Assembly: GCA_947581645.1 (NCBI GenBank)
Contig: CANPVF010000022.1
Span: forward strand, 1-63,875
Reading direction: 5' to 3'
Length of the DNA stretch: 63,875 nt
DNA from: Candidatus Caribbeanibacter nitroreducens
GTDB lineage: Bacteria > Gemmatimonadota > Gemmatimonadetes > Palauibacterales > Palauibacteraceae
In this document: in pieces, positions 53,070 through 62,161 of the stretch
How the letters are laid out: every line of letters begins with the position of its first letter
Position numbering within the stretch: position 1 is the first letter of the stretch
Position numbers and translations under genes: made by a program
Notes under the pieces: generated by a model
The model's input: the letters and a program-made list of their open reading frames with translations, nothing else
What the model was told of the DNA's origin: nothing
Databases searched by the model: none

Positions 53070-54152
53070 CTACAGCTCCAGGACCATCCCGCCGCTGGTG
53101 TAGCCGCCGCCCACGGCGGTGAGGACGACCCGGGTCGGATCCGGCAGCGGCCCGTGCTCGCCCCGAAACACCTCGTCGAAGGCGATGGAGACGGTGGACG
53201 CCGAGGAGTTTCCGTACTCCTCGATCGTGTGGACCACCTGACCGTTGGGAAGCGACAGCTTCTTCTCCAGCCCCCGGGTGATGCGGAGGTTCGCCTGGTG
53301 GGGCACCACGTAGTGGATGTCCTCCCAGTCCAGCTCCGTGGTGGCCAGGGCCCCGTCCGCCACGTCCACCATGGCGTTGATCGCCTGGCGCAGCACCCGC
53401 GGGCCGCCGCCCATGCGGAGCGTCTCGAGGCCCGGCGTGCTCCCCGGGTCCTCCTCGGTCCACTGCTCCGTGGTCATGTACAGGTGCTCGCGGTTGTAGT
53501 CCGCCGTGAGGCAGGGCTCGCCGCGGATCCCCGTCGCCTCGTCGGTGGCCTCCAGGACCGCGCACCCGGCGCCGTCGGAGAAGAGGACGGCGGTCTTCGG
53601 GTCGGTGTAGTCGGTGACCCGGGTCAGGGCGTCGCCGGTGACGGCCAGCACCCGGTCCGCGGTGCCGGCCCGCACGAAGGAGTTGGCGGTGGCCATGGCG
53701 TAGACGAAGCCGGCGCAGGCCGCGTTCACCGTGAAGCCGGGCACCGACGGAGCCCCCAGGTCCCGGGCCAGCGTGCACGCCAGGTTCGGCACCTCGTCCT
53801 CGGGCGTCACCGAGGCGGCGACGATCAGGTCCAGCTCTCCGGCCTCCAGGCCGGCCTCGTCCAGGGCGCGGCGGGCCGCGCGGGCACACATGTCCTCGGT
53901 GGTGTCGTCCGAGTCGAAGGGGAGGATCGGGCGCTCGCGAATGCCCGTCACCTGCCGCGACCAGCGGTCGAAGACCTCCTCCGGCGACAGGTCGTCCGCC
54001 TGTCCCTTCTTCCGCAGGGATCCGCGGGCCCGCTCGACGTCGAAGTTCTCACGGATGCTCTCCATCTCGTACAGGTCCCGGTTGTCGAGCGTCGTCTCGG
54101 GCAGGTACTTGCCCGTTCCGATCACTCGGCCGGTGCGGTTCGACTGGGTCAA
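53070..54152 (-). CDS. fabH: 3-oxoacyl-ACP synthase III-like enzyme (FabH family)
   Basis: A 360-residue thiolase-fold enzyme. The catalytic Cys is 146 in VNAACAGFVYAM, the His is in YVVPHQANLRI, and the Asn is in EYGNSSASTVSIAF. The FabH core begins RVIGTGKYLPETTLDN. Compared with typical FabH (about 320 residues, Cys near 112) there are about 30 extra residues after position 30 (ESIRENFDVERARGSLRKKGQADDLSPEEVF), so a specialised substrate is possible. The start appears to be TTG at 54152. No other fatty acid genes adjoin it, so it may not be the housekeeping FabH. Confidence 0.87.
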   Translation of the reverse strand: MTQSNRTGRVIGTGKYLPETTLDNRDLYEMESIRENFDVERARGSLRKKGQADDLSPEEVFDRWSRQVTGIRERPILPFDSDDTTEDMCARAARRALDEAGLEAGELDLIVAASVTPEDEVPNLACTLARDLGAPSVPGFTVNAACAGFVYAMATANSFVRAGTADRVLAVTGDALTRVTDYTDPKTAVLFSDGAGCAVLEATDEATGIRGEPCLTADYNREHLYMTTEQWTEEDPGSTPGLETLRMGGGPRVLRQAINAMVDVADGALATTELDWEDIHYVVPHQANLRITRGLEKKLSLPNGQVVHTIEEYGNSSASTVSIAFDEVFRGEHGPLPDPTRVVLTAVGGGYTSGGMVLEL

Positions 54153-54449
54153 CGTGTTCCCCGTGACTGGGTGGACAGGCTGCCTCGGTACTCCGGTGCG
54201 GAACGCTGCGGACGCCGCGTTGGAAGAGCGGCAGTCGCCGCTCGCCGGACGGGAACTCGTGCAGCGCGGCGCCCGCGTGAGCAGCGTAATTTATACGGTG
54301 CGGGGGGACGGCGCTCAACGCGGCCGGCCGCCGTGGTGCGAGCTTGCGCGGTCCGGGACGCGCCGCGACCGTGGGCCCCGAGTCCCGCGGGACCCGTACT
54401 GGTTCCCGCGAGCCCGCCTCGAGCCTCTTCCGACGAGGGAGACGTTTCC
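54153..54449. promoter_or_regulatory. Divergent region fabH-like / PLP enzyme
   Basis: A 297-bp gap between outward-facing genes. I see no supported gene; a slightly AT-rich patch at 54283-54297 (AGCAGCGTAATTTATACGG) may be a promoter core. Confidence 0.4.
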
Positions 54450-55544
54450 GTGCACATCGACGACGTACCGACGCCCGCCCTGCTCCTGGACCTGGACCGC
54501 CTGGAGGCGAACCTGGAGCGGATGGCCCGACGGACCCGGGAGCTCGGCGTCCGGCTCCGGCCACACGCCAAGACGCACAAGTGCGTGGAGATCGCCCGCC
54601 TGCAGCGGGACCTGGGCGCGCCGGGCCTCACCGTCTCCACCCTGCACGAGGCACGGGTGTTCGCCGACCACGGCTTCGACGACATGACGTGGGCCTTCCC
54701 GGTGATCCCGAGCCGGGTGCCGGAGGCGGCGGCCCTCTCGCGCGACGTCACGCTCCGCGTCGTGGTCGACTCCGCGGAGGCCCTCGACGCGCTGCTCCGG
54801 GAGCGGGCTCCCTTCCGGGTCATGCTCCAGGTGGACTGCGGCTACGGCCGGGTCGGGGTCGACCCGGAGGACGAGCGCTCGCTGGAGCTGGCCCGGCGGA
54901 TCGTCGACGCCGGCCGGCTGCGCTTCGACGGGATCCTCACCCACTCCGGCCACGGCTACGACGCCCGGGGCGCCGACGAGCTGGCGGAGGTGGCCGAGGA
55001 GGAGCGGAGCGTCATGGCGGGCTTCGCCGACCGGCTGCGGGACGAGGGCCTCGAGGTGCCTGCCGTGAGCGTGGGCTCCACCCCGGCCACCAGCCACGCC
55101 CGGGACCTGAGCGGCGTCACCGAGGCCCGTCCCGGCAACTACGCCTTCTACGACTACACGCAGTGCGTCATCGGCTCCTGCGCCCCGGAGGACTGCGCCC
55201 TGACGGTGCTCTCCACCGTCGTCTCCTCTCCCCGGGGGCGGGACCACTGCGTCTGCGACGCCGGCGCCCTGAGCCTGTCGCAGGACTCCGGGCGGAAGGA
55301 CGCCTCGCCGGCCACCATGGGCGAGATCTACGACGACTACGGCGCGGGGACGCTCCGGGAGGACGTCCGGCTCACGAAGCTGAGCCAGGAGCACGGCACC
55401 GTGAGCGCGTCGCTTCCGGTGGGCGAGCGGATCCGCATCCTGGAGAACCACTCCTGCCTCACCGCCGCCTGCTTCGACGAGTACCACGTGGTGCGCGGCG
55501 AGGAGGTCGTGGACCGCTGGAAGATCTGGCGGGGACGGAGCTGA
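54450..55544 (+). CDS. D-threonine aldolase / D-serine dehydratase-like PLP enzyme
   Basis: A 364-residue fold-type III PLP enzyme: alanine-racemase-like N-terminal barrel plus D-ser dehydratase-like C-domain. The PLP Lys is in RLRPHAKTHKCVEIA (PHAKTHK). Further pattern is MLQVDCGYGRVGVDPED, ILTHSGHGYDAR, and PGNYAFYDYTQCVIGSC. The metal-binding His and Cys of the C-domain are in ENHSCLTAACFDEYHVV. It should act on D-3-hydroxyamino acids, giving glycine and an aldehyde or ammonia and a keto acid. GTG 54450 is used. The gene stands alone. Confidence 0.87.
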   Translation: MHIDDVPTPALLLDLDRLEANLERMARRTRELGVRLRPHAKTHKCVEIARLQRDLGAPGLTVSTLHEARVFADHGFDDMTWAFPVIPSRVPEAAALSRDVTLRVVVDSAEALDALLRERAPFRVMLQVDCGYGRVGVDPEDERSLELARRIVDAGRLRFDGILTHSGHGYDARGADELAEVAEEERSVMAGFADRLRDEGLEVPAVSVGSTPATSHARDLSGVTEARPGNYAFYDYTQCVIGSCAPEDCALTVLSTVVSSPRGRDHCVCDAGALSLSQDSGRKDASPATMGEIYDDYGAGTLREDVRLTKLSQEHGTVSASLPVGERIRILENHSCLTAACFDEYHVVRGEEVVDRWKIWRGRS

Positions 55545-55600
55545 CGCGGGAGCGGATCGACCGGGGGGATCTCGCGCGGAGCCCCCCTGCCTCCCCCGGC

Positions 55601-57349
55601 CTACGGCTCCAGCTCCTCCACGTTCTTCCGGGCCGAGCGATACGGCAGGATCGTCGCCGGCACGCAGACGGCCAGCGTGATCCCCAGCGCCAGTCCGATC
55701 TCGGAGGCCTCCGGCGGCCGGGCGTCGTGCCAGGGCAGCCCGCCGGCCAGGTAGTCGCTCAGGGCCCACATCTGGCCGCCCACCACCAGGACCAGGGTGG
55801 CCAGGGCGCCGAACATGAAGAGCAGCCCGCCCACGGACATGGGGATCTCGGCCGCGTTCGGCGCGTCCAGCTTCGGGTACGCGGCGCCCCAGGCCAGGGC
55901 CTGGCCGGTGAAGGCCAGGGTCAGCGCCGCCACGGAGACCAGGGAGAGGGCGATCATCCAGGGGGCCACCCCCAGCAGCCAGTTGGTGACCGCCGTCAGG
56001 GCCGCCGCCAGGACCAGCAGCGGCACGGCCCCGGTCCAGAACTTGGACCACACCAGCACCCCCGGCCGCATCGGGGCGGAGCGAAGGAGCCACATGCTGT
56101 CCCCCTCCAGGCTCACGGCCGGGAAGACGAACCGGGCGGCCACGGCGGCCAGGACGAAGCCGGCCAGGGCCAGGTTGAGGAAGACGATGAGGCTGGTCAG
56201 GTAGTCGCTGATGGCCTCGCTCGCCCCCAGGGGCAGCACCTGCATGTTGTACACGTAGACCACGACCAGGACCGCCAGGATCACGAGCTGGGACCACTGG
56301 GTGGCGTCCCGGAAGAAGACCCGCATGTCCTTGAGCACCATCTCCCGGCGCCGGACCCCCAGCGGCGACAGCAGCCAGTCCACCGTCGTCCACAGCGGGC
56401 CGGCGGCGATGTCGCGCTCCGCCCCCTCCCGCGCCCGGCTGTAGCAGGTGGAGTAGAGACGGCGGTGCAGCAGCGCCCCGAGCACCAGGATGCCCCCGGC
56501 CGTCGTCCACAGGAGCACCAGGTAGAAGGGGTCGAAGGCGCCCTCGAGAAAGCCCATCAGCGCCTCGGACGACCACGCGGAGGGGAGCCAGGGCGAGGTG
56601 GGCCCCCGGAGCGCCTCCAGGAAGTCCACCAGGCTCCGGAAGCCCTCGGGGTTCACCAGCCGTTCGGGGCGGAGCATCCGGAGCCCGGCCACGAGCAGGC
56701 CGGCGGCGCCGATGGTGACCAGCCCCAGGAGGTCACGGACACGCCGGGCCGGGAACACCCGCACCAGGAGCAGCGTCACGGCGCTTCCGACGGCACCCGG
56801 AACCAGGAAGAGCGGAGGCACCGCCGCCAGGGCCACCAGGTAGAAGCCCGCGCCGCCGCCGTACACCTGCTCGTAGGCCACCAGCACCGGCACCAGCAGC
56901 AGGGCCACCATCCACGAGGAGGTGAGGGTGGTCTCGGTGAGCCGCGCCAGGTACAGGTGGAGCCAGTCCACCGGGGAGGAGAGCAGCCCCGGCAGGTCGC
57001 GGGAGAGGAAGAAGTTCGAGAGGGCGCCGATGATGTTGGAGAGGAGGAGGATGGCCAGGACCAGGAGGAGACCCAGGCCCAGCAGCTTCCCCACCAGGGG
57101 CGGGCCCACCTCCGGCACCTCCCGCAGGGAGCGGAGAAACCGGGCCACGCCCCAGTAGCCCAGGGGGCCGCCCACCGCCAGGACGAGCAGCCCCACGACG
57201 ACGCTCCGTCCGGCGCCGCTCCCGCCCTTCAGCCCGTTGAGGGCGGCCTCGATCTTCGGCCGGAGGAGCCACCGCCAGGTCGGCGGCTTCCGCGCCGGCG
57301 CCGCGCTGCCGGCGCCGGGATCTCCGCCGTCGCCGGAGGGACCGCTCAC
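55601..57349 (-). CDS. ABC exporter permease, large ABC-2-like type
   Basis: A 582-residue protein with about 12 hydrophobic segments in two halves and long loops. After a Gly/Pro-rich N-terminus comes RWLLRPKIEAALNGLKG. A central cytoplasmic loop reads LHRRLYSTCYSRAREGAERDI and LSPLGVRRREMVLKDMRVFFRDATQWSQL. It resembles the large putative ABC exporter permeases; the exact family is uncertain. It forms an operon with the ATPase gene (4-nt overlap) and an N-terminally anchored unknown (4-nt overlap). The substrate is unknown. Confidence 0.82.
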   Translation of the reverse strand: MSGPSGDGGDPGAGSAAPARKPPTWRWLLRPKIEAALNGLKGGSGAGRSVVVGLLVLAVGGPLGYWGVARFLRSLREVPEVGPPLVGKLLGLGLLLVLAILLLSNIIGALSNFFLSRDLPGLLSSPVDWLHLYLARLTETTLTSSWMVALLLVPVLVAYEQVYGGGAGFYLVALAAVPPLFLVPGAVGSAVTLLLVRVFPARRVRDLLGLVTIGAAGLLVAGLRMLRPERLVNPEGFRSLVDFLEALRGPTSPWLPSAWSSEALMGFLEGAFDPFYLVLLWTTAGGILVLGALLHRRLYSTCYSRAREGAERDIAAGPLWTTVDWLLSPLGVRRREMVLKDMRVFFRDATQWSQLVILAVLVVVYVYNMQVLPLGASEAISDYLTSLIVFLNLALAGFVLAAVAARFVFPAVSLEGDSMWLLRSAPMRPGVLVWSKFWTGAVPLLVLAAALTAVTNWLLGVAPWMIALSLVSVAALTLAFTGQALAWGAAYPKLDAPNAAEIPMSVGGLLFMFGALATLVLVVGGQMWALSDYLAGGLPWHDARPPEASEIGLALGITLAVCVPATILPYRSARKNVEELEP

Positions 57350-58101
57350 TCCAGCACTCCGGCCAGCATGCGGTCCGAGACGTCGCCGGTGAGGCGGAGG
57401 AAGATCTCCTCCAGGTCGCCGCGCTCGGTCTCGGCACGCCTCCGGAGCTCCTCCATGGTGCCCTGGGCCAGGAGCTGCCCCTCGTTCACCACGGCCAGAC
57501 GGTCGGCCAGGGCCTCTGCGAACTGCAGGGTGTGGGTGGAGATGAGCACGGTGCCGCCGCGGGACGCGAAGGAGCGGACCAGGTTCCGGAAGATGCGCGC
57601 GGCCTGCGGGTCCATGCCCACCATGGGCTCGTCCACCACCAGCACCTGCGGCCGGTGGACCAGGGCGCCGGAGATGATGAGCTTCTGGCGCATGCCGTGG
57701 CTGTAGGACTCCACCAGCCGGTCGCCCCGGGGCGTCAGGTCCCAGAGCTCCAGCAGCTCGTCGATGCGCTCCTCCACGTGCTCTCCGCGCTCACCGTGCA
57801 GCCCGGCGGAGAACCGCAGGAGCTCCCGCCCCGTCACCTTCTCGTACACGTAGGGCCGGTCGGGCACGTATCCCAGCTCCCCCTTGGCCAGCTCCGGCTC
57901 CTCCACCACGTCGTGGCCGGCGATCACGGCCCGCCCCCCGTCCGGACGGAGGATGCCGGCCAGGGTGCGCAGCGCCGTGGTCTTCCCGGCGCCGTTCCGC
58001 CCCAGGAGCGCCACCATCTCGCCGGCCTCCACCTCCAGGTCCAGGCCGTCGACGGCGGCGAAGTCGCCGAAGCGCTTGGTCAGGCCCTCGAGCCGGATCA
58101 T
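57346..58101 (-). CDS. ABC transporter ATP-binding protein
   Basis: A 251-residue ABC ATPase: Walker A GRNGAGKTT at about 34-42, a Q-loop-like position in GYVPDRPYVYEKVTG (no Gln, as in many ABC-2 exporters), the degenerate signature SYSHGMRQK, Walker B VLVVDEPMVGMD and the H-loop STHTL. The YSHGMRQK form is typical of exporter ATPases of the DrrA/CcmA group. It should drive the permease encoded downstream. The stop/start overlap with the permease and the overlap with the upstream unknown gene show one operon. Confidence 0.93.
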   Translation of the reverse strand: MIRLEGLTKRFGDFAAVDGLDLEVEAGEMVALLGRNGAGKTTALRTLAGILRPDGGRAVIAGHDVVEEPELAKGELGYVPDRPYVYEKVTGRELLRFSAGLHGERGEHVEERIDELLELWDLTPRGDRLVESYSHGMRQKLIISGALVHRPQVLVVDEPMVGMDPQAARIFRNLVRSFASRGGTVLISTHTLQFAEALADRLAVVNEGQLLAQGTMEELRRRAETERGDLEEIFLRLTGDVSDRMLAGVLE

Positions 58102-59069
58102 GGCGGTCCTCCGTCGATCGTGTCGCGTTCGTCCTCGCCCGGGAGATCCTGCGGTCGGATCCCCCCCGATGCTCCCGCCCGGGCCGTATCGGACGGGAAG
58201 AAGGCCAGCTCGAAGGCCGTGCGCTCCAGGCGCAGAGCCGACCCGAGGCGTGCCTCCAGCAGCCGGCCGTCCTCGTCCACCCAGGCCGTGACGGGGACGC
58301 CGCTCTCGGCCGGCGTGAGCCTCCACGCCCGCACGGTGTCGGTGCCGGCCACGGCCCACTGGCCCGTGGCCGTGTCCCGATCCGCGCTGTCCGGGAAGAC
58401 CCGGGTGGCCTCCTCCTCGACCCGCAGCTCCACCGTCCGCACGGAGGCCGAGCGCGGATCCAGCATACGGACGGCCACCCGGCGCCCCGGCCGGATGTCC
58501 GGATCGGCCGCCAGACGGAGCGGGAGCGCACCCATGGGAACCAGTCCGCCGCGGGTCGAGATCCGCACGGTGTCGGTGCGGCCGGCGCGCCGGACCGCGG
58601 CCACCAGGGTCGAGTCCCCCCGGACCAGGCCCGAGGCGCTCAGGCTGTCGCCCGCCGGGCTCGGGGCCCCTCCGCTGGCGTCGGAGGAGAGGCCACCCAG
58701 CCCCGAGAGGCCGGTGAGGAGGGAGCCCGTGGCCCGGGCGGTGAACCGCTCCAGGCCCAGATCGCTCCCGAGCCGGGCCGAGGTCTCCGCCCGGAGGTCT
58801 CCGGAGACGCCCAGCGGCCCCGCCTCCATCTCCAGCAGGGTGGAGAGGTCGAACCCGCCGCCCGGGAGCGTGTCCAGCTGCACCCGGGCCCAGCCCAGGC
58901 GCCGCTCGTCCCAGGTGAGGCTGTAGTAGGAGGGGCCCGGGGGAATGCCGCCGGCGGCGCGGGTGAGGAGCGTGGCTCGGGCGGGGAAGTACTCCCGCTT
59001 CACGTGCCAGCCGAGGGCCCCGGCCCAGGCGACCAGCAGACCGACGGCGAGGATCGTGCGCCTGGACAT
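58098..59069 (-). CDS. Unknown membrane-anchored protein in the ABC operon
   Basis: A 323-residue protein with an N-terminal hydrophobic anchor (ILAVGLLVAWAGALGW, about 6-21), the rest apparently periplasmic and beta-rich: YYSLTWDERRLGWARVQLDTLPGG, GLVRGDSTLVAAVRRAGRTDTVRISTRGGLVPMGALPLRLA, and GVPVTAWVDEDGRLLEARLGSALRLERTAFELAFF. The LEARLGSALRLERTAFE segment recalls DUF3108-type folds, but no family is certain. First gene of the ABC operon, overlapping the ATPase start by 4 nt, so it may be a periplasmic partner of the exporter. Confidence 0.72.
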   Translation of the reverse strand: MSRRTILAVGLLVAWAGALGWHVKREYFPARATLLTRAAGGIPPGPSYYSLTWDERRLGWARVQLDTLPGGGFDLSTLLEMEAGPLGVSGDLRAETSARLGSDLGLERFTARATGSLLTGLSGLGGLSSDASGGAPSPAGDSLSASGLVRGDSTLVAAVRRAGRTDTVRISTRGGLVPMGALPLRLAADPDIRPGRRVAVRMLDPRSASVRTVELRVEEEATRVFPDSADRDTATGQWAVAGTDTVRAWRLTPAESGVPVTAWVDEDGRLLEARLGSALRLERTAFELAFFPSDTARAGASGGIRPQDLPGEDERDTIDGGPP

Positions 59070-59123
59070 GGTGAACGACTCGCGGGTTCCGGCCGGGACG
59101 GCGTCGTCCCGGCGGAGTGCCCG

Positions 59124-60110
59124 CTAGCCGCCGTCCCCCCTGATCTTCCGGATCTCCTCGGTGAGCTCCGGGACGACCTCGAACAGGTCGCCGATGATCC
59201 CGTAATCGGCCACGTCGAAGATCGGCGCCTCCGGGTCCTTGTTGATCGCCACGATCACGTTCGACGTGCGCATGCCGGCCAGGTGCTGGATGGCGCCGCT
59301 GATTCCGACGGCCACGTACAGGTTCGGGGAGACCACCTTGCCGGTCTGTCCGACCTGTTCGGCGTGCGGGCGCCACCCGGCGTCCACGACGGCGCGGCTG
59401 GCCCCCAGCGCCGTGCCGGGACCGAGGGCGTCGACGAGGTCCTCGAGCAGGCTCCAGTTGTCGGGCCCCTGCATCCCGCGTCCCCCGGAGACCACCTGGC
59501 TCGCCTCGGCCACGTCCAGCTTCCCCTCCTCCGAGGTCTCCACCGGGCTCACCCGCGTGCGGACGGGATCGGCGTCCACCTCCAGCTCCTCGTGCTCGCC
59601 GCTCCCCTGACTCTCCTCCGGGATGAAGACGTTGGGGCGGATGCTCATGAGAGCCGGGCTCTCGGTGAACCCGACCCGGGCGTAGGCCTTGTCCGCGTAG
59701 GTCGGGCGCGTGACCACGGGCTCTCCGTCCTCCACCTCGAGGTCGGTGATCTCCGTGGCCAGCCCCCTGCCCAGTCGGGCGGCGACCCGGGGGGCCAGGT
59801 CCTTGCCGCGGGCGGAAGCCGGGAAGAGGATCGCCGCGTACTCCTCCTGGTCCGCCAGGTACTGGAACGCGCGGACCAGGGCGTCGGGGTGGTAGGCGCC
59901 GAACTCCCCGTCCTCGGCGGTGAAGATCCGGTCGGCACCGTAGTCGGCCAGCGAGGCCACCTCCTCGCCGGAGCCCGGCGGGCCCACCGACACCACGTGC
60001 ACGTCGCCGCCCAGCTCGTCGGCCAGGCGGCGGGCGCCGGTGACGGTCTCCCGGGCGACCCCTCGCAGCTGCGATCCCCGAAGCTCCGCGTACGCGAGTA
60101 CGTCGCTCAT
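59124..60110 (-). CDS. etfA: Electron transfer flavoprotein, alpha subunit
   Basis: A 328-residue FAD-binding ETF subunit. The C-terminal FAD domain shows [58 protein letters not shown] and [31 protein letters not shown] carries electrons from acyl-CoA and other dehydrogenases to ETF-quinone oxidoreductase. The ATG overlaps the etfB stop by one nucleotide (TGATG), a usual etfBA arrangement. A very acidic loop ([16 protein letters not shown]) lies in the middle. Confidence 0.95.
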   Translation of the reverse strand: MSDVLAYAELRGSQLRGVARETVTGARRLADELGGDVHVVSVGPPGSGEEVASLADYGADRIFTAEDGEFGAYHPDALVRAFQYLADQEEYAAILFPASARGKDLAPRVAARLGRGLATEITDLEVEDGEPVVTRPTYADKAYARVGFTESPALMSIRPNVFIPEESQGSGEHEELEVDADPVRTRVSPVETSEEGKLDVAEASQVVSGGRGMQGPDNWSLLEDLVDALGPGTALGASRAVVDAGWRPHAEQVGQTGKVVSPNLYVAVGISGAIQHLAGMRTSNVIVAINKDPEAPIFDVADYGIIGDLFEVVPELTEEIRKIRGDGG

Positions 60111-60859
60111 CACAGCACCTTCGCTTCCTCGTGGAGACGGCGCGCCAGCTCCGGTGCCGCCTCGGCTCCCTCGCCGACGATCTCCCCGTCGGTCCCCTCC
60201 TCGGGCTCCCGCATGGAGAGCAGCTCGGTCGACGCTTCGGCCAGCTCGACCTCCTTCTTCTCCAGCGGCTTCTTCTTGGCGGCCATGATCCCCTTCAGGT
60301 CGGCGTATCGGGGCTCGTTGAGCCCCTTCTGCGTCGATACGACGGCCGGCAGCTCGAGCTCCACCATCTCGTGGCCTCCCTCCACCTCGCGGCGGGCCAC
60401 GGCCCGGCCGTCCTCGACGTCCAGGTCGACGACCACGGTGGCGCACGGCAGGCCCAGGATCTCGGCCACCATGGGCGGTACCTGCATGTTGTCGTCGTCG
60501 ATGGCCTGCTTGCCGAAGAGGAGGAGGTCGAAGTCCCGGTCCTCCAGCTCGGCGGCCAGCTCCCGGGCCACGGTGAGTCCGTCCATGGGCGGCTCGGCCT
60601 CCAGGAGGACGGCGTCGTCCGCCCCCATGGCCAGGGCGTTCCGCAGCTGCTCCTCGGCCTCGTCCGGGCCCAGGCACAGGGCGGTGACCTGTCCCTCGCC
60701 CCGCTCCTCCCGGATCTGGATCGCCTCCTCGACGGCGAACTCGTCGTAGGGGTTCACCACGTACTTGACGCCCGAGGTGTCGATGCCCCGGCCGTCGCCG
60801 GTGACCCGGACGCGGGTGCCCGAGTCCGGGACTCTCTTCACGCAGACGATGATGTTCAC
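60110..60859 (-). CDS. etfB: Electron transfer flavoprotein, beta subunit
   Basis: A 249-residue AMP-binding ETF subunit: IIVCVKRVPDSGTRVRV at the N-terminus, VVNPYDEFAVEEAIQI, DLLLFGKQAIDDDNMQVPPMVAE, and the signature LNEPRYADLKGIMAAKKKPLE, which includes the dehydrogenase recognition loop. Start is GTG at 60859. It directly precedes etfA and the two are co-translated. The C-terminal tail is Glu-rich. No acyl-CoA dehydrogenase is next to it. The 174-bp upstream gap to nfo contains no gene I can support. Confidence 0.95.
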   Translation of the reverse strand: MNIIVCVKRVPDSGTRVRVTGDGRGIDTSGVKYVVNPYDEFAVEEAIQIREERGEGQVTALCLGPDEAEEQLRNALAMGADDAVLLEAEPPMDGLTVARELAAELEDRDFDLLLFGKQAIDDDNMQVPPMVAEILGLPCATVVVDLDVEDGRAVARREVEGGHEMVELELPAVVSTQKGLNEPRYADLKGIMAAKKKPLEKKEVELAEASTELLSMREPEEGTDGEIVGEGAEAAPELARRLHEEAKVL

Positions 60860-61033
60860 GGCAGGTCGTCCCCTATGCTGTTGTGCTGTCGCTCGCGTCG
60901 CACGGCGCGGACGACGGTGACTCTCTCGGTTCGTCGAGTCGGGCGCGGCTCGGAGATCGCCCGCCCGGAAGGACGTCGAAGCTATCGGCGCCGATCGCGG
61001 GCGTCCAGATGGGGCCGGGCCTGAGCCGTTCCG

Positions 61034-61981
61034 TCAGCGGCCCGCCAGCGCCCGCAGGTGCCCCAGGTTCGCCCGGTCCCGGGCCGTGGCGTCGTCGCCC
61101 TTCGGCGTCTCGATGACCCGGGGCACCCGGTCCAGGCTCCGGTCCCCCATGAGCGCGGCGAAGGCGGCGTCTCCGAGCTCCCCCTCGCCGATGTCCGCGT
61201 GCCGGTCCTTCCGGCTGCCGCGGGGATGTCGGGAGTCGTTCAGGTGGAAGAGACGCAGGCGATCGAGTCCGATCGTGCGGTCGAACTCCTCCATGACGCC
61301 CCCGTAGTCCTCCCGGAGATCGTACCCGGCGGCGTAGGCGTGGCAGGTGTCCAGGCACACGCCGAGCCGCTCGCGCTGGGGCCCGGGCACGGCCTCGATG
61401 AGCCGGGCCAGCTCGTCGAAGCGCCAGCCCAGGGCCGTGCCGGAGCCGGCCGTGGTCTCCACGAGCACCGTCGTGGGCCCGGGGTGGTCGGCGATGGCCC
61501 GGGCCAGGGCGTCCGCGTTGCGGCGCAGGGCCTCCGGGCGGTCGCCGCCGGTGGCGTTGCCGGGATGGGTCACGAGATAGTCGAGGCCCAGGCGTACGCA
61601 GCGGTCCAGCTCCGAGCGGAAGGCGCGCTCCGACTTCTCGAACAGATCCTCCTTCTCCGACGCCAGGTTGATCAGGTAGCTGTCGTGGGAGACGGTCACC
61701 TGGATGTCGCTCCCCTCCAGGGCGGAGCGGAAGGCCTCCACGTCCGCCTTTCCGAGCCCCGGGTCGGCCCAGCGCTGGGGCTGGCCGGTGAAGATCTGGA
61801 GCGCCGTGGCATCCAGCTCCTCCGCCCGGCCCACGGCCCGGTCCAGGCCGCCGGCGATGGACACGTGGGCGCCCAGCCAGGGCTCCCCGGCCTCCAGGCC
61901 ACCGGCGCCGTCCGGGGCACCCCGCGCGTCCCGATCCCCCGCCGTCGTCTCTCGGGTCGTCGTCTCCGTCTCGTCGCTCAA
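61034..61981 (-). CDS. nfo: Endonuclease IV (AP endonuclease)
   Basis: A 315-residue TIM-barrel AP endonuclease. Zn-binding motifs are in LGAHVSIAGGLDRAV, TVLVETTAGSGTALG, GVCLDTCHAYAAGYD, and LNDSRHPRGSRKDRHADIGEGELGD. It cuts DNA 5' to abasic sites in base excision repair. The start is TTG 61981, with GCGAGG upstream; the first 32 residues are a Thr/Glu/Gly-rich, probably disordered extension, so the true start may be later. It is divergent to tolC with a 180-bp gap. Confidence 0.93.
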   Translation of the reverse strand: MSDETETTTRETTAGDRDARGAPDGAGGLEAGEPWLGAHVSIAGGLDRAVGRAEELDATALQIFTGQPQRWADPGLGKADVEAFRSALEGSDIQVTVSHDSYLINLASEKEDLFEKSERAFRSELDRCVRLGLDYLVTHPGNATGGDRPEALRRNADALARAIADHPGPTTVLVETTAGSGTALGWRFDELARLIEAVPGPQRERLGVCLDTCHAYAAGYDLREDYGGVMEEFDRTIGLDRLRLFHLNDSRHPRGSRKDRHADIGEGELGDAAFAALMGDRSLDRVPRVIETPKGDDATARDRANLGHLRALAGR

Positions 61982-62161
61982 GGACCTCGCTCCTCGATCA
62001 TGGTCGGTCGCTGACGAACTCCGCTCGGATCCGTCCGGTTGCCGCGTCGCCGCCGTTGCATCTACTGTACCGGGTCGAGCGTAGCCGCATCCTGCCGGAC
62101 CGCAAGGAGATCAGCCCGGGAAGCACCGGCGCCGCCGTCCGTTCCCGCAACCGTCCGCAGC

